From contig CAJNDS010002086.1 of NCBI GenBank assembly GCA_905221605.1, forward strand, positions 614,061 through 678,060: 64,000 nt of DNA, read 5' to 3'. The notes under the pieces were generated by a model. That model saw only the letters and a program-made list of their open reading frames with translations, had not been told where the DNA came from and did no database searches. The translations under genes and the position numbers were made by a program. This stretch comes from Symbiodinium natans (lineage: Eukaryota > Sar > Dinophyceae > Suessiales > Symbiodiniaceae). Positions 51,951 to 62,894 of the stretch are shown here, in pieces (position 1 is the stretch's first letter; every line of letters starts with the position of its first letter).

Positions 51951-52035
51951 GATGGCCGCGGCAAGAAGCGGCTCTTCCACCACGCCACAGATGGACGCCT
52001 TCAGGGGTCTTGCTATGGTGCTTTCTTATATGAAC
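51951..52035 (+). CDS. Coding-like exon before MITE F2
   Basis: After TTGCCAG the frame reads DGRGKKRLFHHATDGRLQGS then CYGAFLYELG, running up to the start of a family F2 element. Coding-like; no family. Possibly the last visible exon of the 48.4-52.1 kb gene. Confidence 0.45.
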
Positions 52036-52146
52036 TTGGTGGCCCTGTGGTGCCCTATAACCTGTCTTTTTTTGGTTTTGGGTTCTTTTCTAAAGTAACC
52101 AACCAAAAAAAGGTGCCCTCATTATAACATGGTCACTGGGCTACCA
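52036..52146 (+). mobile_element. MITE family F2
   Basis: Ends GGTGGCCCTGTGGTGCC and GGTCACTGGGCTACC are imperfect inverted repeats; the inner arms are 'tttttttggttttgggttc' and 'accaaccaaaaaaagg'. The same module is the right half of the element in the intron at 55714-55941. Confidence 0.7.
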
Positions 52147-53040
52147 TTTGAAGAAGGCTTTTAAGTATTCATATTGGTGCAGTACACCCAATCGGATATG
52201 GGCACGGAGCAGCCCAGACATTTGAGTTGCAGTCGCCCAGCTGCTGACAGGACATGGTAAAATCCACCGCTACTGGCTGGAGGCCCTTGGGCGCACAGTA
52301 TGGGGTGCCCGTGCGGCCGCGTCTTAAATAGATGTGTTCTCAAAAAGTTTGGTCTGCAAGCTGTATCAAGTTGCTACACCTGGTTGACAGCCTCAAGTAT
52401 TTGGGGGAGTTTCATTGGCGCATGAATCGACAAAAGCAGCCCCCCGCCCTCGTGGGCCAGCTCACATAAGAGAATCCCTGGCCTGGAATATTAATGGTAT
52501 ATGAATATCATCATTCTAATCCTATTAATAATATTCGTACTATGAATAATCTTGATAATCTTTAAGAATCTGAATATCCTTAATAACCCTTGGCATCTCC
52601 AGGCGGAAGAGAGCCAGCACCGCGTTGGAGGGCCGCAGGAGGAGTGGGCGGCTGTTCGGGCTTTCGGTGTTTGGTGGCTCGGGGTTTAGGGCTTAGGGTA
52701 TAGGCTAAGTCGGGGGATTCGTGCAATTTTGTGCCACTCAGGGAGTTTACCGTCAATAGACGTGCTTGTTGGGTCGAAAGTGTCCGCTGGCTTACTCGCC
52801 GCGCTGTCAAGGAAGGGGCTTCGGAATGTTCAGGACCTCCTGCTATTTGCTTAAGATCCCCCAAAAAACAAACAATACTATTCCCTATAAGGGCAATATA
52901 GGATTATGTTCAGGATTGCGTTCCTGGGGGTCAAGGGCACTTCGGGGGCTTCCCAACACCATTGGAGCCCAGATCGCTTCATGATCATCTAAAGGTCGCT
53001 AAAGAGGTGTTTCGACAGCCGTGATCTGTGAAATGAGCTA
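52147..53040. other. Stretch without a recognisable gene
   Basis: 52500-52590 is AT-rich with repeated 'aatatc' words. Frames at 52161-52343 (minus) and 52580-52864 (minus) show no motif. Confidence 0.45.
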
Positions 53041-53093
53041 AGGGTTTAGGGTTTAGGGTTTAGGGTTTAGGGTTTAGGGTTTAGAGTTTAGAG
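53041..53093 (+). repeat. TTTAGGG array, 7 units
   Basis: Ends in TTTAGAG variants and runs into the GTA-rich block. Confidence 0.95.
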
Positions 53094-53159
53094 TCTGTGT
53101 ACTGTGTGAGGAGAGCGTCGAGGAGCGCGCGGATGCACTTCGAAGAGGTGTCTAGTAGC

Positions 53160-54105
<946 letters not shown>

Positions 54106-54303
54106 GTTGAGGGCCTCAGGCTTGCGCGGGGTTGGAGTGTAGGGCACCTTAAGGTCGACGGCTAGCAGCACCTGGAGGGCTGGTTTGGTCCTATTTGCAC
54201 CGGCCCGACATCGGTGGATTGCAGGTTCCGCGTAGCATAGAGTCAATCATCAAGAGACATACTCTGCGCAAGCCTACTGTGGGAAAACATCCGGAGTGCC
54301 ACA

Positions 54304-54386
54304 CCCTAAACCCTAAACCCTAAACCCTAAACCCTAAACCCTAAACCCTAAACCCTAAACCCTAAACCCTAAACCCTAAACCCTGA
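54304..54386 (-). repeat. CCCTAAA array, 12 units
   Basis: Perfect heptamers. Confidence 0.97.
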
Positions 54387-54800
54387 ACCTTCTGTAAAGG
54401 TCCTCGAGAATCCTGAACCCCAGGCAAGGCCACCTCCAGTGTGATTGGCATTCGGGCCATGGGCAAACGCTTCAATGTTCTGATGACCATCCAGGTGCGC
54501 TTGCGATGTCGATATTGAGGAAGTTGATGAAACTGAAGTTTCAAAGCTTTGGGGAAAAGCCGGTTTTGGGCCACCCGCTTGGGGGGTCTTTGGAGGCTTT
54601 CGGGTTGGGCATGATTTCTGGCCTCCAGGGTGGGGGCTTGTTCTTGGACAGGCGTCTCTCCATTTGTGTGGAGACTGGCAGGCCGAGTTTCTGTAAGGAG
54701 TGCCATACGACATCATACGACCAAGACAGAGACATGGAGCTTGCAGCGGTTGTCGGCCGCCAGCGTCAAGCTATGTTCTTGAACACTCTTGAACACTGGC
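54387..54800. other. Stretch with competing open frames
   Basis: Both strands are open for about 330 bp (54362-54716 minus, 54506-54835 plus). Neither shows a family motif, so I make no call. Confidence 0.35.
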
Positions 54801-54897
54801 TACCAGGATGGGCTATTCTGCCCCATAATCCCTAGAATGAAGCCCATAAAGGGCCTTTTTAAGGGTTTGTTCGGGTATAATCTCGCCCGTGCTGGTG
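54801..54897 (+). mobile_element. MITE family G, copy 2
   Basis: CCAGGATGGGCTATTCTGCC ... 'ataatctcgcccgtgctgg', related to the copies at 50318 and 60028. Confidence 0.75.
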
Positions 54898-55047
54898 CAG
54901 CCCCCTCGCCAAGGTGCCCTTGAAGCAGCGCCGCGGCGAGCGCAAGGGCTTGTGCAGTTGGCAGCAAGATGCGCAGAAGAATCTTGGATGTTGAGAACAA
55001 CGCGCTGGCTCTTTGTTCTGGCATGGCTTAGGGGTTGAGGGTTCAAG

Positions 55048-55221
55048 GACGAGACAGCAAGGTACTTGACCGACCTCGGCACCAACAGCAAAGTCACCTG
55101 GGGCGCAGACGGCAGCCTCACCGTGACGACCACCAGCTGTTACGGACAGGATACCATTCTGAAAGCTTTTAAAACAGCGGAGACTAGGCATGGAAGCAAG
55201 TTTACCATTCTGAGTATGCAG
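55048..55221 (+). CDS. Unknown three-exon gene, exon 1 seen
   Basis: Begins after TTCAAG and reads ARYLTDLGTNSKVTWGADGS then LTVTTTSCYGQDTILKAFKT, 58 whole codons ending at CAG before GTCATA (GT donor, phase 0). Good coding bias. No family recognised; beta-rich start and helical end. The true start is upstream and not identified. Confidence 0.55.
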
Positions 55222-55350
55222 GTCATATAGAGAGAGAGAGGGGGAGCGCGAGAGAAAAGAAAGAAAGAAAGAGCGATAGAGAGAGAGAGAGAGAGAGAGA
55301 TAGAATGGGAGAGGGGGCCTGGCGTTCATTTTTCCGGAGGGTTGCCACAG
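55222..55350 (+). other. Proposed 129-nt GT-AG intron with (GA)n
   Basis: GTCATA ... TTGCCACAG. The first part is a (GA)n microsatellite (55229-55305). Both borders are in phase 0. The acceptor could be further right, because the start of exon 2 is low-complexity. Confidence 0.5.
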
Positions 55351-55713
55351 AAGGAAGACACGCCTCGCAGCAGCTGCCGCAGCCGCAGCCGCAGCAGGGC
55401 ACGGAGCCGTGGGTCCCGTGGCAGCTGCAGCAACGATGATCGAGATCGAGGGCGTGATCGAGGCGGACGAAGCAGTGCTGCCCGTGTGTCACGCGGCTCC
55501 GAGTTCGATGTGTGGCCGGGCCTTTCCGTGAAAGCGCCAAAGCGCCATGATTCCGAGCACGTGACGATCACGGTGGTGGTGTACAACGTGGTCCAAGGGG
55601 GCGTGCCAAGCACGCAGGATGTCCTGAATGCGATCGACGACCTTGAGATGCTGTACAAGGCCTGCTCAGCCAATTCCCGGCTTGCGGACAGCACCTGCGA
55701 CTTCATGAAGCAG
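55351..55713 (+). CDS. Unknown three-exon gene, exon 2
   Basis: 121 whole codons. An arginine/serine-rich start (SRSRSRARSRGSRGS) is followed by HVTITVVVYNVVQGGVPSTQ and a helical part LEMLYKACSANSRLADSTCD, ending FMKQ. Unspliced reading adds unrelated residues and stops at 55770. The RS-rich segment resembles splicing-factor linkers, but nothing else supports that role. Confidence 0.6.
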
Positions 55714-55941
55714 GAGCCTCGGCAGCCCCGTGGTACAATTTTACCCCTTTTTTCCTTCGTAGTAGAGTAGGTAACCTTTAACCTTTTTGGGTTAATACAT
55801 TCCCCTTATATTCCCAAAGGTTAACCTTTAAAACCCCTAGGAACTGGACAACTGAGTTTTTGGTTCTGGGTTCCCTTATAAAGTAACCAACCACAAAAAA
55901 AGGGTTGCCCTTATTTTTCATATGGTTACTGGGCTACTCAG
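55714..55941 (+). mobile_element. GA-AG intron built from MITE modules F1 and F2
   Basis: CAGGAG is repeated at both borders (55711-55716 and 55939-55944). Cutting before GAG on the left and before GAG on the right joins FMKQ to ELTVQDM in phase 0. The intron contains F1 (55760-55858) followed by F2 (55860-55938), whose end 'ggttactgggctactcag' supplies the acceptor. A GA donor or an equivalent shift within the repeat is implied. Confidence 0.65.
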
Positions 55942-56040
55942 GAGCTGACTGTCCAGGACATGTGTGACATCTCCTGCAAGATGCAGTACCAGCCCCCTAC
56001 CCAAGACGTCCAGCAATATGACGTGTTTCCAGCAGCCTGA
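55942..56040 (+). CDS. Unknown three-exon gene, exon 3 with stop
   Basis: Reads ELTVQDMCDISCKMQYQPPT ending VFPAA and TGA at 56038-56040; 33 whole codons. It continues the helix at the end of exon 2 (FMKQ|ELTVQDM). Confidence 0.6.
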   Translation, partial: ELTVQDMCDISCKMQYQPPTQDVQQYDVFPAA

Positions 56041-56061
56041 GAGCCATAATTAGAAATTTAA

Positions 56062-56171
56062 CAGATCTCCCAAGACCCCCTTAATCAAAGGTATATACCC
56101 TAATTCCTAAGAAGGATCCTGAGTAGAACTTAGGGTATATTCCTGAATTAAGGGGTTTGTGAAGATCTGGG
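56062..56171 (+). mobile_element. MITE family D, copy 3 (diverged)
   Basis: ACAGATCTCCCAAGACCCCC ... GTGAAGATCTGGG. More diverged than the copies at 23832 and 57238. Confidence 0.8.
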
Positions 56172-56224
56172 CCCCACTGTCACGTTTCCAAGTCATCCGT
56201 ATGACATCTGGAGATAAACCCTAA

Positions 56225-56321
56225 GGGTCCATGTACCTATATAGTACATACTTGGGCCTTAAAGGGGTTCCTATATAGTAGCTTTAGGGCCCAAATATAT
56301 ACCATATAGGTACATGGACCC
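56225..56321 (+). mobile_element. Palindromic MITE-like element (family M)
   Basis: 97 bp with GGGTCCATGTACCTATATAG and the inverted partner ending GGTACATGGACCC; near-perfect hairpin with GGGCC boxes in the arms. Single copy here. Confidence 0.75.
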
Positions 56322-56412
56322 TTTGATAAAGTGGTCTTTGGCGTTGTTTGGATGTACGAGGACAAGTGACAGTTCACACTGGCAGTCGTGAGTCCGGCTA
56401 GAGTCCGGGTTT

Positions 56413-56530
56413 CCCTAAACCCTAAACCCTAAACCCTAAACCCTAAACCCTAAACCCTAAACCCTAAACCCTAGACCCTAGACCCTAGACCCTAAACCCT
56501 GGACCCTAAACCCTAAACCCTAAACCCTAA
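56413..56530 (-). repeat. CCCTAAA array with CCCTAGA block
   Basis: About 17 units including a homogeneous CCCTAGA sub-block. Shorter runs at 56845-56878 (CCCTAAA) and 57022-57053 (TTTGGGG). Confidence 0.95.
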
Positions 56531-57149
56531 ATTTCTTTCTGGATCCACTGTCGGCTAGTGCAGCAGTCGACCCGCCCAGCAGCCATCACCTTGTACAGGG
56601 GGTGAAGAAGTAAATTCGGGCTGACCGGTGCGAAGAAATAGCAAAGGAAGCGTGCAAAAAACTATGTCTGCACTTTTCTGCCCATCGTGAGCGCGGGTGC
56701 TTTTCAAGATTGAGGGTCTGAATTCAAGTTTCATCAGCGGGAGATGTCAGAAATCATTGTCAGAAACCCTCTTGCGGCTCATGCAGGAAGGCCCGGAATC
56801 AACACCTGCAGGCAACGGGCTCCCCGGATCTTAGTAACTAACCCAACCCTAAACCCCAAACCCTAAACCCTAAACCCTTCGACCCCAGAACATGCACCCA
56901 ACACCCTGGCAACACCTTGGCCCAAGGATGCACCACATCAAAGGGGGCGCTCACAACAATACAGCAAAGGGCAGTTTATGTACTGGAAGCACGCACAACA
57001 AGCCCTGCTCCGAAGAAGAATGGGTTTAGGGTTTGGGGTTTGGGGTTTGGGGTTGTGCCTCAAAAAAATCGCCTTCAGTTGTTGATTGTTTCTCGAGTTC
57101 CGGAGCATTGTTTTTTGCAATAGTTATCCTTATTATCCTTACCTAGAAT
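56531..57149. other. Stretch without a recognisable gene
   Basis: No coding family or MITE recognised apart from the short arrays noted with the previous entry. Confidence 0.4.
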
Positions 57150-57152
57150 CCC

Positions 57153-57229
57153 AAAGCTTCAGCTTCTGTTTGTCAGGAAGCCTTCGTCCAGAGAGCCGGA
57201 AGGGACGCCGCGAGTGCATCCTGGCAAAG
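57153..57229 (+). CDS. Unknown gene, exon left of MITE D
   Basis: Frame reads QEAFVQRAGRDAASASWQ, ending AG of a split codon. Deleting the MITE plus one TA gives ...SASWQRLSSSVFNRQ; splicing GC-AG gives ...SASWQSSVFNRQ. Both are open and in frame with 57351. Start of exon uncertain. Confidence 0.5.
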
Positions 57230-57350
57230 GCTGAGTACCCAGATCTTCCAAAACCCCTTAATTAAGGTATATACCTTAATTCCTAATAAGGATCCTTAGT
57301 ACAAATTAGGGTATATTCCTTAATTAAGGGGTTTTGGAAGATCTGGGTAG
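57230..57350 (+). mobile_element. MITE family D, copy 4, inside an open frame
   Basis: The element is 57238-57347 (110 bp), with perfect CCCAGATCTTCC / GGAAGATCTGGG ends and a TA on each side (57236-57237, 57348-57349), as for Tc1/mariner-type MITEs. A GC-AG intron at 57230-57350 (GCTGAGTA...GGGTAG) would remove it and keep the frame. Confidence 0.75.
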
Positions 57351-57434
57351 CTCCGTCTTTAACCGACAGCTGGCCTCTGCGAAGTATGGGGAAGATTTCG
57401 AGAGGATTTTGAGGGGCATCCCACATTCCGCAGG
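57351..57434 (+). CDS. Unknown gene, exon right of MITE D
   Basis: Reads SVFNRQLASAKYGEDFERIL then RGIPHSAG, coding-like, ending before a probable GT donor (TCCGCAG|GTTTTT). A TTTAGGG array follows at 57456. No family. Confidence 0.5.
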
Positions 57435-57455
57435 TTTTTGCACCAGGGCTTCGCA

Positions 57456-57511
57456 GGGTTTAGGGTTTAGGGTTTAGGGTTTAGGGTTTAGGGTTTAGGG
57501 TTTAGGGTTAG
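57456..57511 (+). repeat. TTTAGGG array, 8 units
   Basis: Clean. A CCCTAAA array of 11 units follows at 57617-57698, in the other sense. Confidence 0.95.
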
Positions 57512-57616
57512 AACTCCCCGTCGTTGTTGGGAAATTACCCCCAACTTCTGCCGCTGACGGAAGGTCTGGCACAAGTTTCACCAATATCTCACCTGCAGGA
57601 GGCGCATTGAATCCTG

Positions 57617-57698
57617 AAACCCTAAACCCTAAACCCTAAACCCTAAACCCTAAACCCTAAACCCTAAACCCTAAACCCTAAACCCTAAACCCTAAACC
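57617..57698 (-). repeat. CCCTAAA array, 11 units
   Basis: Perfect heptamers. Confidence 0.97.
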
Positions 57699-57855
57699 AA
57701 CATGACACACAACACGTCCTGTGCAAGCCCGAGCCTTTGAAGCCAGTGCCTTCTGCAGACTTGGCACCTCCTGCTCAGTGACCCGGAGGGCAAAAGAAAT
57801 TTTGGGGCTAGGGTTTAGGGTTTAGGTGTAAGAAGACGTCATTCTGCATTTCCGG

Positions 57856-57919
57856 CTTAGGGTTTAGGGTTTAGGGTTTAGGGTTTAGGGTTTAGGGTTT
57901 AGGGTTTAGGGTTTAGGGA
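57856..57919 (+). repeat. TTTAGGG array, 9 units
   Basis: Perfect heptamers, ending directly before the ORF at 57944. Confidence 0.97.
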
Positions 57920-57943
57920 TGGAGTCAAGAACAACATGCACGA

Positions 57944-58423
57944 GTGCGGGACGACACGCAGCCTCTGCTGGCGGCTGATGCTGCGCAGTCACGGGATCGG
58001 TGGAAGGCTCGGTTACCTGCGGTTGCCTCCCACTTTGTGCCCCCACCACCGGTGGTGCAGCAGATGTGCTGGAGCAGCGAAACGGAAGCGGCCAATCATG
58101 AGGTGTTCTGGTGCTCCACCATCTTTGTGACTAGTGCTCCGGCACACGAGCTGGCGTTCTTCTGGTTGGATCGCGAGCATGGTTGGCAGGTCATGCATGT
58201 TCCCACGCATGATGAGTTTGGCACTTGTCTAGACCAGTGGTTTGCCTACTTCCAGATGTACAAAACTTCTTTCGTGATTCAGTTTCTTGCTGATCCTGAC
58301 CTTTTGCAACAGTTTCTTCCCTCATTACAGAAGACCCGCTCCGAACATTTGAAAGTTCATCAACACATCCTCTTGTTTGAAGAAGCCCCCGCATTCAGAT
58401 TGTATCAAAGATACATACTCTGA
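57944..58423 (+). CDS. Hypothetical protein, C-terminal exon
   Basis: A 159-codon frame with genuine coding character: VQQMCWSSETEAANHEVFWC, TIFVTSAPAHELAFFWLDRE, LDQWFAYFQMYKTSFVIQFL and ending RLYQRYIL. Mixed alpha/beta globular look with many aromatics; no signal peptide, membrane segment or recognised motif. The frame opens with a GTG and extends leftward to the array, so the start is probably in an upstream exon. Preceded by TTTAGGG (57856-57919) and followed at 58528 by another array. Confidence 0.55.
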   Translation: MRDDTQPLLAADAAQSRDRWKARLPAVASHFVPPPPVVQQMCWSSETEAANHEVFWCSTIFVTSAPAHELAFFWLDREHGWQVMHVPTHDEFGTCLDQWFAYFQMYKTSFVIQFLADPDLLQQFLPSLQKTRSEHLKVHQHILLFEEAPAFRLYQRYIL

Positions 58424-58503
58424 GCTTGAGCGCTTTGTGTGAAGCACGGGCGTTCTGCGGTGCGGGCCTCAGTGGGTGGTGGGTTTGAGGGGACTCCGGA
58501 CAG

Positions 58504-58573
58504 GCTTCAGAGGTCCGTGTTAAAAAAAGGGTTTAGGGTTTAGGGTTTAGGGTTTAGGGCTTAGGGTTGAGGA
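58504..58573 (+). repeat. TTTAGGG array with conserved leader
   Basis: GCTTCAGAGGTCCGTGTTAA 'aaaaagggttt' precedes the array, matching the leader at 39819. A CCCTAAA/CCCTCAA run is at 58693-58748. Confidence 0.9.
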
Positions 58574-58748
58574 TTAGGGTAGCTTGGACTGAAACACCAG
58601 GACCTCTCCCTTGGTGTGGCAGTGGGGTCTTCTACACAGTCGCGAGCTCAGCATTGCCGAGCTTGCAGGCGTTAGGCCGTTAGGTGTGGTAATCCTAAAC
58701 CGTAAACCCCAAACCCTCAACCCTAAACCCTAAACCCTAAACCCTAAG

Positions 58749-60027
58749 TGTAGGGGCTTCAAGCTTGAAGGCTTTTGAAGGCTGGGGGTGGGGTGTGCAG
58801 TTCCATGGTGGGGTTTCGGATTAAACTTCTTAGATTGCTTCACGCAGCAACATGGAAAGTCGCTTGCCGTCTGCATTCTGCAAGCAAGGATTGCACTGCT
58901 TGTGGTGCCATTCTCTGCCGCTCAGCTGCAGACAGGAAACTGGAGCCCAGTCGAATCAATCCTCAGCAATCAACCCTGCAGAGAGCACATGCTCTATCAT
59001 GCTCTCATACTTGGAATTTGAATTGGCATGGAGCGCCGTCCCTATAAACTGCAAAGATAGCCCGTCATGTGAGCGGAGGTCATTGTCGGATGGTGCTACG
59101 ATGCTGGGGCCTCTGCAAATCTCACTACCTGGAAGCTGGTCAGATGCATTCAGACGCAGGGTTGATAAAAGCTTCGGGCAAGTCCTAAACTAAGAACCCC
59201 CTCAAAAACATAGAAAACATTCTGCCTTAGGTGTAATATAGTGATTATTATCTTTTTGGTGGGAGGTTCTCAAGCAAACAGTCCTAAACTACAAAGCCCA
59301 AGTTATCCAAGTTGGCCGAGGTGCCTATGACGCTTGACTTTCGCCGCTTCGACACCTCGGTCCTTCTTCTGTCAGTGCGGGCCTGTGGGAAGTTTTGGCT
59401 GTGTGAGGGCTGAGCATGCAGGCATAGTCGAGGATAGTATGTTGAAGCGTGTAGGGTTACCAGACATCGTTGAGAGACCTCGGCGTCATGGCTACAAAAC
59501 TTCGAGTGGTTACTAGTTCCCATTTGAGTCCATCCGCCTCGGAAGGCTGAAATCAGAGTTCCAAAGCATGTCTCAGAGCCTGAACCACTTTCCCCAAAGC
59601 TGTACCCAACTTCAATATTACCTTTATCGGCATCGGCTTGCCCGCTCACACTATGTTTGAGGTGCTCATGGTCAGCTTAGTGCTTCGTGCTGGCAGCCCA
59701 GTGTCTCTCAACTTCACGGTTTGATACTTCAGCACACCACACCACGCAGCAAAAACACGTAAAGCCCAGGTTCGGCTGTTCGACTCTTAGAGGATCCAAC
59801 CCCAAGCACTCATGAAGCAGATAGCACCGCCAGCAGGGTGGGGGACGGGGCCTAGGGGTGGCGGGGGCTGGTGGTGGAGCAGTAAAATTCGTATTAGGGC
59901 CTCTTAGTATTAGGGGGAACATCCCAACCCAAACCTTCCATCCACAAGTCGGGGCATCCTTGCTCCCCAGGATGGTGCGTCTAACTGGCTGGAGGGAGCA
60001 ACTTTGATGCTCGGAAAGCACTCACCG
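58749..60027. other. Stretch without a recognisable gene
   Basis: Frames at 58788-59021 (plus), 58852-59193 (plus) and 59284-59649 (minus) are open but unassigned. A family C fragment (GTATTAGGGGGAACATCCCA) lies at 59908-59928. Confidence 0.4.
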
Positions 60028-60127
60028 GGATGGGCTATTAGGCCCCATAATCCCCAGAATGAACCCTATAACGGGCCTTTTGTAGGGTTATAGGGTTAAA
60101 AACATCTTGCCCGTCCTGGCAAGATGT
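60028..60127 (+). mobile_element. MITE family G, copy 3
   Basis: CGGGATGGGCTATTAGGCCC ... 'aacatcttgcccgtcctgg'. Closest to the copy at 54801. Confidence 0.8.
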
Positions 60128-60264
60128 TTTAGGGCCCGGCCCGGACCTGTGACTCTTTGCTGCTGCCAAGAGTCAAGAGCCACCCTGCTTCATCCGACGT
60201 CAAGCGCGACAGTTTTTTGGGCGTGCAGTCTCGAGCCCTAAACCGACTTGAGCCGTTGCCTGTA

Positions 60265-60508
60265 GGGTTTAGGGCTTAGGGTTTAGGGTTTAGGGTATAG
60301 GGTTTAGGGGTTAGGGTTTAGGGTTTAGGGCCTGCAAGGATCGCTATCTACATCCTGGTGGCAATATTGTGCTGGCAGCGACCTTGGGCGAGTCGGGGTT
60401 CAGGGATGGGGCCGGCTCAACTGGTAAGGTGGACTTGGGTTTAAGTTGGTTTAGGGTGCAGGGTTTAGGGTTTAGGGTTTAGGGTTTAGGGTTTATAGGG
60501 TTTAGAAG
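60265..60508 (+). repeat. Two TTTAGGG arrays with an island between
   Basis: 60265-60330 and 60455-60508. Between them 60333-60425 is open (RYLHPGGNIVLAATLGESGF), coding-like but unassigned. Confidence 0.8.
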
Positions 60509-61619
60509 GGTTGCAGTTGACGGATTGGTCTGATGTGAGCTTGTTTGCAAACAGTCCCTTGAAGTTGACTTGTGGACGTGTCTTCTTCCTTGCTCACTGA
60601 TCTCCGAAATTCCTTTTTGCTTCCGAGCGGAGAGCCACCGAAGTACAATGCCTACCTGTCCGGCAGAGTGGCGATCTGTTTTTGATTGAGCTAGCCACAT
60701 GTTTCCAAGAGTACTCACCCCAACACCTAAAAACTTGAACAGTTGTCGCAACCTGACCCCTGTGCTGAATCCAAGCTGAGAGTCGAAGCTTCCTGAACCT
60801 GACCTCCACGCTGCCTATCAAGGTATATCCCAGAACACGAACGGGGAGAAGCGTGAGCTTCAGACCTTCGTCTGTCGACTCCTAGGCAGAAGTCCTCAAG
60901 CTCCCAAGGCAAAGGGTTTAGGGTTTAGAGTTTTGGGTGGAGGGTTTAGGGTTTAGGGTGTAGGGAGGACGGCACCACAACCTGGGGGTTCCACGGTTTA
61001 GGGCTTCGAGCTAGGCTGAAACTCTCAGCCTCGAGCTGTACACCCAAGTGCCAAGTACAGTACCCTCCCTCACCAGCTGGCTCTTCTGACGTGCGCCGGG
61101 GATGTGAGGATGCTTTAGGGCATCAGACCTGTTGCATGAGACGTGCATGGCCCAGGCACAAACACAGGTTTAGGACTTTATCTCAGAGCCGTCAGCCCTG
61201 AACCAAACCCCCGAAACCCAACGTCGCAGGCGAGGCCCACGGGAGAAAAGTACCCCAACCTCTCCGAAGCCGAACCAGTGGTGTGAAACATTAAAGCCTT
61301 GGGGGCGCGAGGAAGAAAAAACACCGCCAGAATTATGAATTCGCTCTCCTCTGCACTTCGCTTTGAACAGAGACAGCCGCCTGAGCAAGCCAGCAGTTTT
61401 TGCGACATCCAGGGAGCTTATAGGGCCTTGAACCACACAGCTCAAAAACACGTACCTTGAGCTGTCAACAAGTACTAAGCATTGAAAATCCCGTCCACAA
61501 AGCCAGAACAGTCTGGGGCATATTTCCGGCGGGGAAAGAGCTACGTTTCTCATTCTTGTCATGGCTGCCAATCCAGATGAGCATACCATCTGCCGTAGAA
61601 CTTGTAGACAGCCCAGCGA
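60509..61619. other. Stretch without a recognisable gene
   Basis: TTTAGGG variants at 60912-60965. A minus frame at 61170-61589 (139 codons) is open without motif. Confidence 0.4.
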
Positions 61620-61730
61620 CCCAAAGAGCCCAATACCCCTTAATTAAGGAATGTACCTGATAAGTCATATTAAGGATCCCTATATAGATTGAGGTATATT
61701 CCTTACTTAAGGGGTATTGGGCACTTTGGG
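61620..61730 (+). mobile_element. MITE family E, copy 1
   Basis: CCCAAAGAGCCCAATACCCC ... 'ggggtattgggcactttggg', with arms 'ttaattaagga' resembling family D. 111 bp. Confidence 0.9.
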
Positions 61731-61933
61731 GATGTCAGAGAAAGGTCCATGTCTCTGTTCGCTGCCACGACTGTCCCGGCTTGATCCCTAGGCGCCACGC
61801 TACGGACTTCGAGGGGTGCCATATTGCCTTTAAAAACCATTCCTGGAGGTCTTGCGTGATCTTTTGTAGCACTTCGATCTCCATACAACCGCCCCAATGC
61901 TGGGTGATTAAGCATCGCCTGGCAATAAGAAAA

Positions 61934-62041
61934 CCCAAAGAGCCCAATACCCCTTAATTAAGGAATATACCTTAGTCTATCTAGGGATCCTTAATATGAT
62001 TTAAGGTATATTCCTTAATTAAGGGGTATTGGGCTCTTTGG
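61934..62041 (+). mobile_element. MITE family E, copy 2
   Basis: Same ends (CCCAAAGAGCCCAATACCCC), 108 bp, 203 bp after copy 1. The pair could move as a composite. Confidence 0.9.
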
Positions 62042-62894
62042 ATGCGCCACGCTTCTCTCCGCGCCGATTTCGAGACGGGTCGAGCAGTCGTGGGTGCTCG
62101 GACTTGTAAATGATTGCCTCCTGGTAGCTGCAAAGTCGGCTTCCCCTCCCAGACCTGGGATCATGACATCAAAGCTACATCCCGTACCACCTGAAACCCT
62201 CAACCCATCGTTCAGGTAGTTCAGGTTGATGGCAACCCCCATAATGCTCCCGAAACCCTAGTGGGGAGTGGCTGTGGAGCATCCCAGACCACCCTCGCAG
62301 ATTCACGAATGTGCGATGTCTCCAGACGACCACTGCCGTGACCTTGGAAGGTGTAGCAAGGCTTAGCATGAGAAAGCTTGTATTGTAATATCTTATAATA
62401 ATGATAATAGAAATAATAAATAATATTAATTAACGCACTTTAACTTTCCTCTTATTTTTTTTCAGTACCTTTTGGCTGCATACGCACGAGAGAGGTACCA
62501 GTAGCCTTCGACTCGGTATCCTTCCTCTTTTGGGGTGTCCCTGTGCGGTTGCTAAGGCTATGGAGGGATATATCAGAATCTTGTTCTTGAGCTTGGCGAA
62601 AACAGAGCACCGCATCACATGCCGCCCTCAGCTCCAAAGCCTTCAATCGACACGTGCCTTAGAAAGATCAAGACTGGTAGGCTCGTGCAAAAGACTCGCG
62701 CGGTGCAAGCGCTTGCCACGGTCTGGCAAGAGGCAAAGCAGACGTCTGGACGATAAATGTTCGGACTGCCTCTGGTCAGGGTTTAGGGTTTAGGGTTCAG
62801 AGTTTCGGGAGAGAGTCCTCGAAATCCCGAAAGCTACACTTGCCAATCTGCAACCGCAGCTGCCAAGCACAACAACCTGAGACCTAAAGAACGA
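62042..62894. other. Stretch without a recognisable gene
   Basis: AT-rich patch at 62380-62450, short TTTAGGG run at 62778-62800. The frame 62530-62793 runs into the array and has no motif. Confidence 0.4.
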
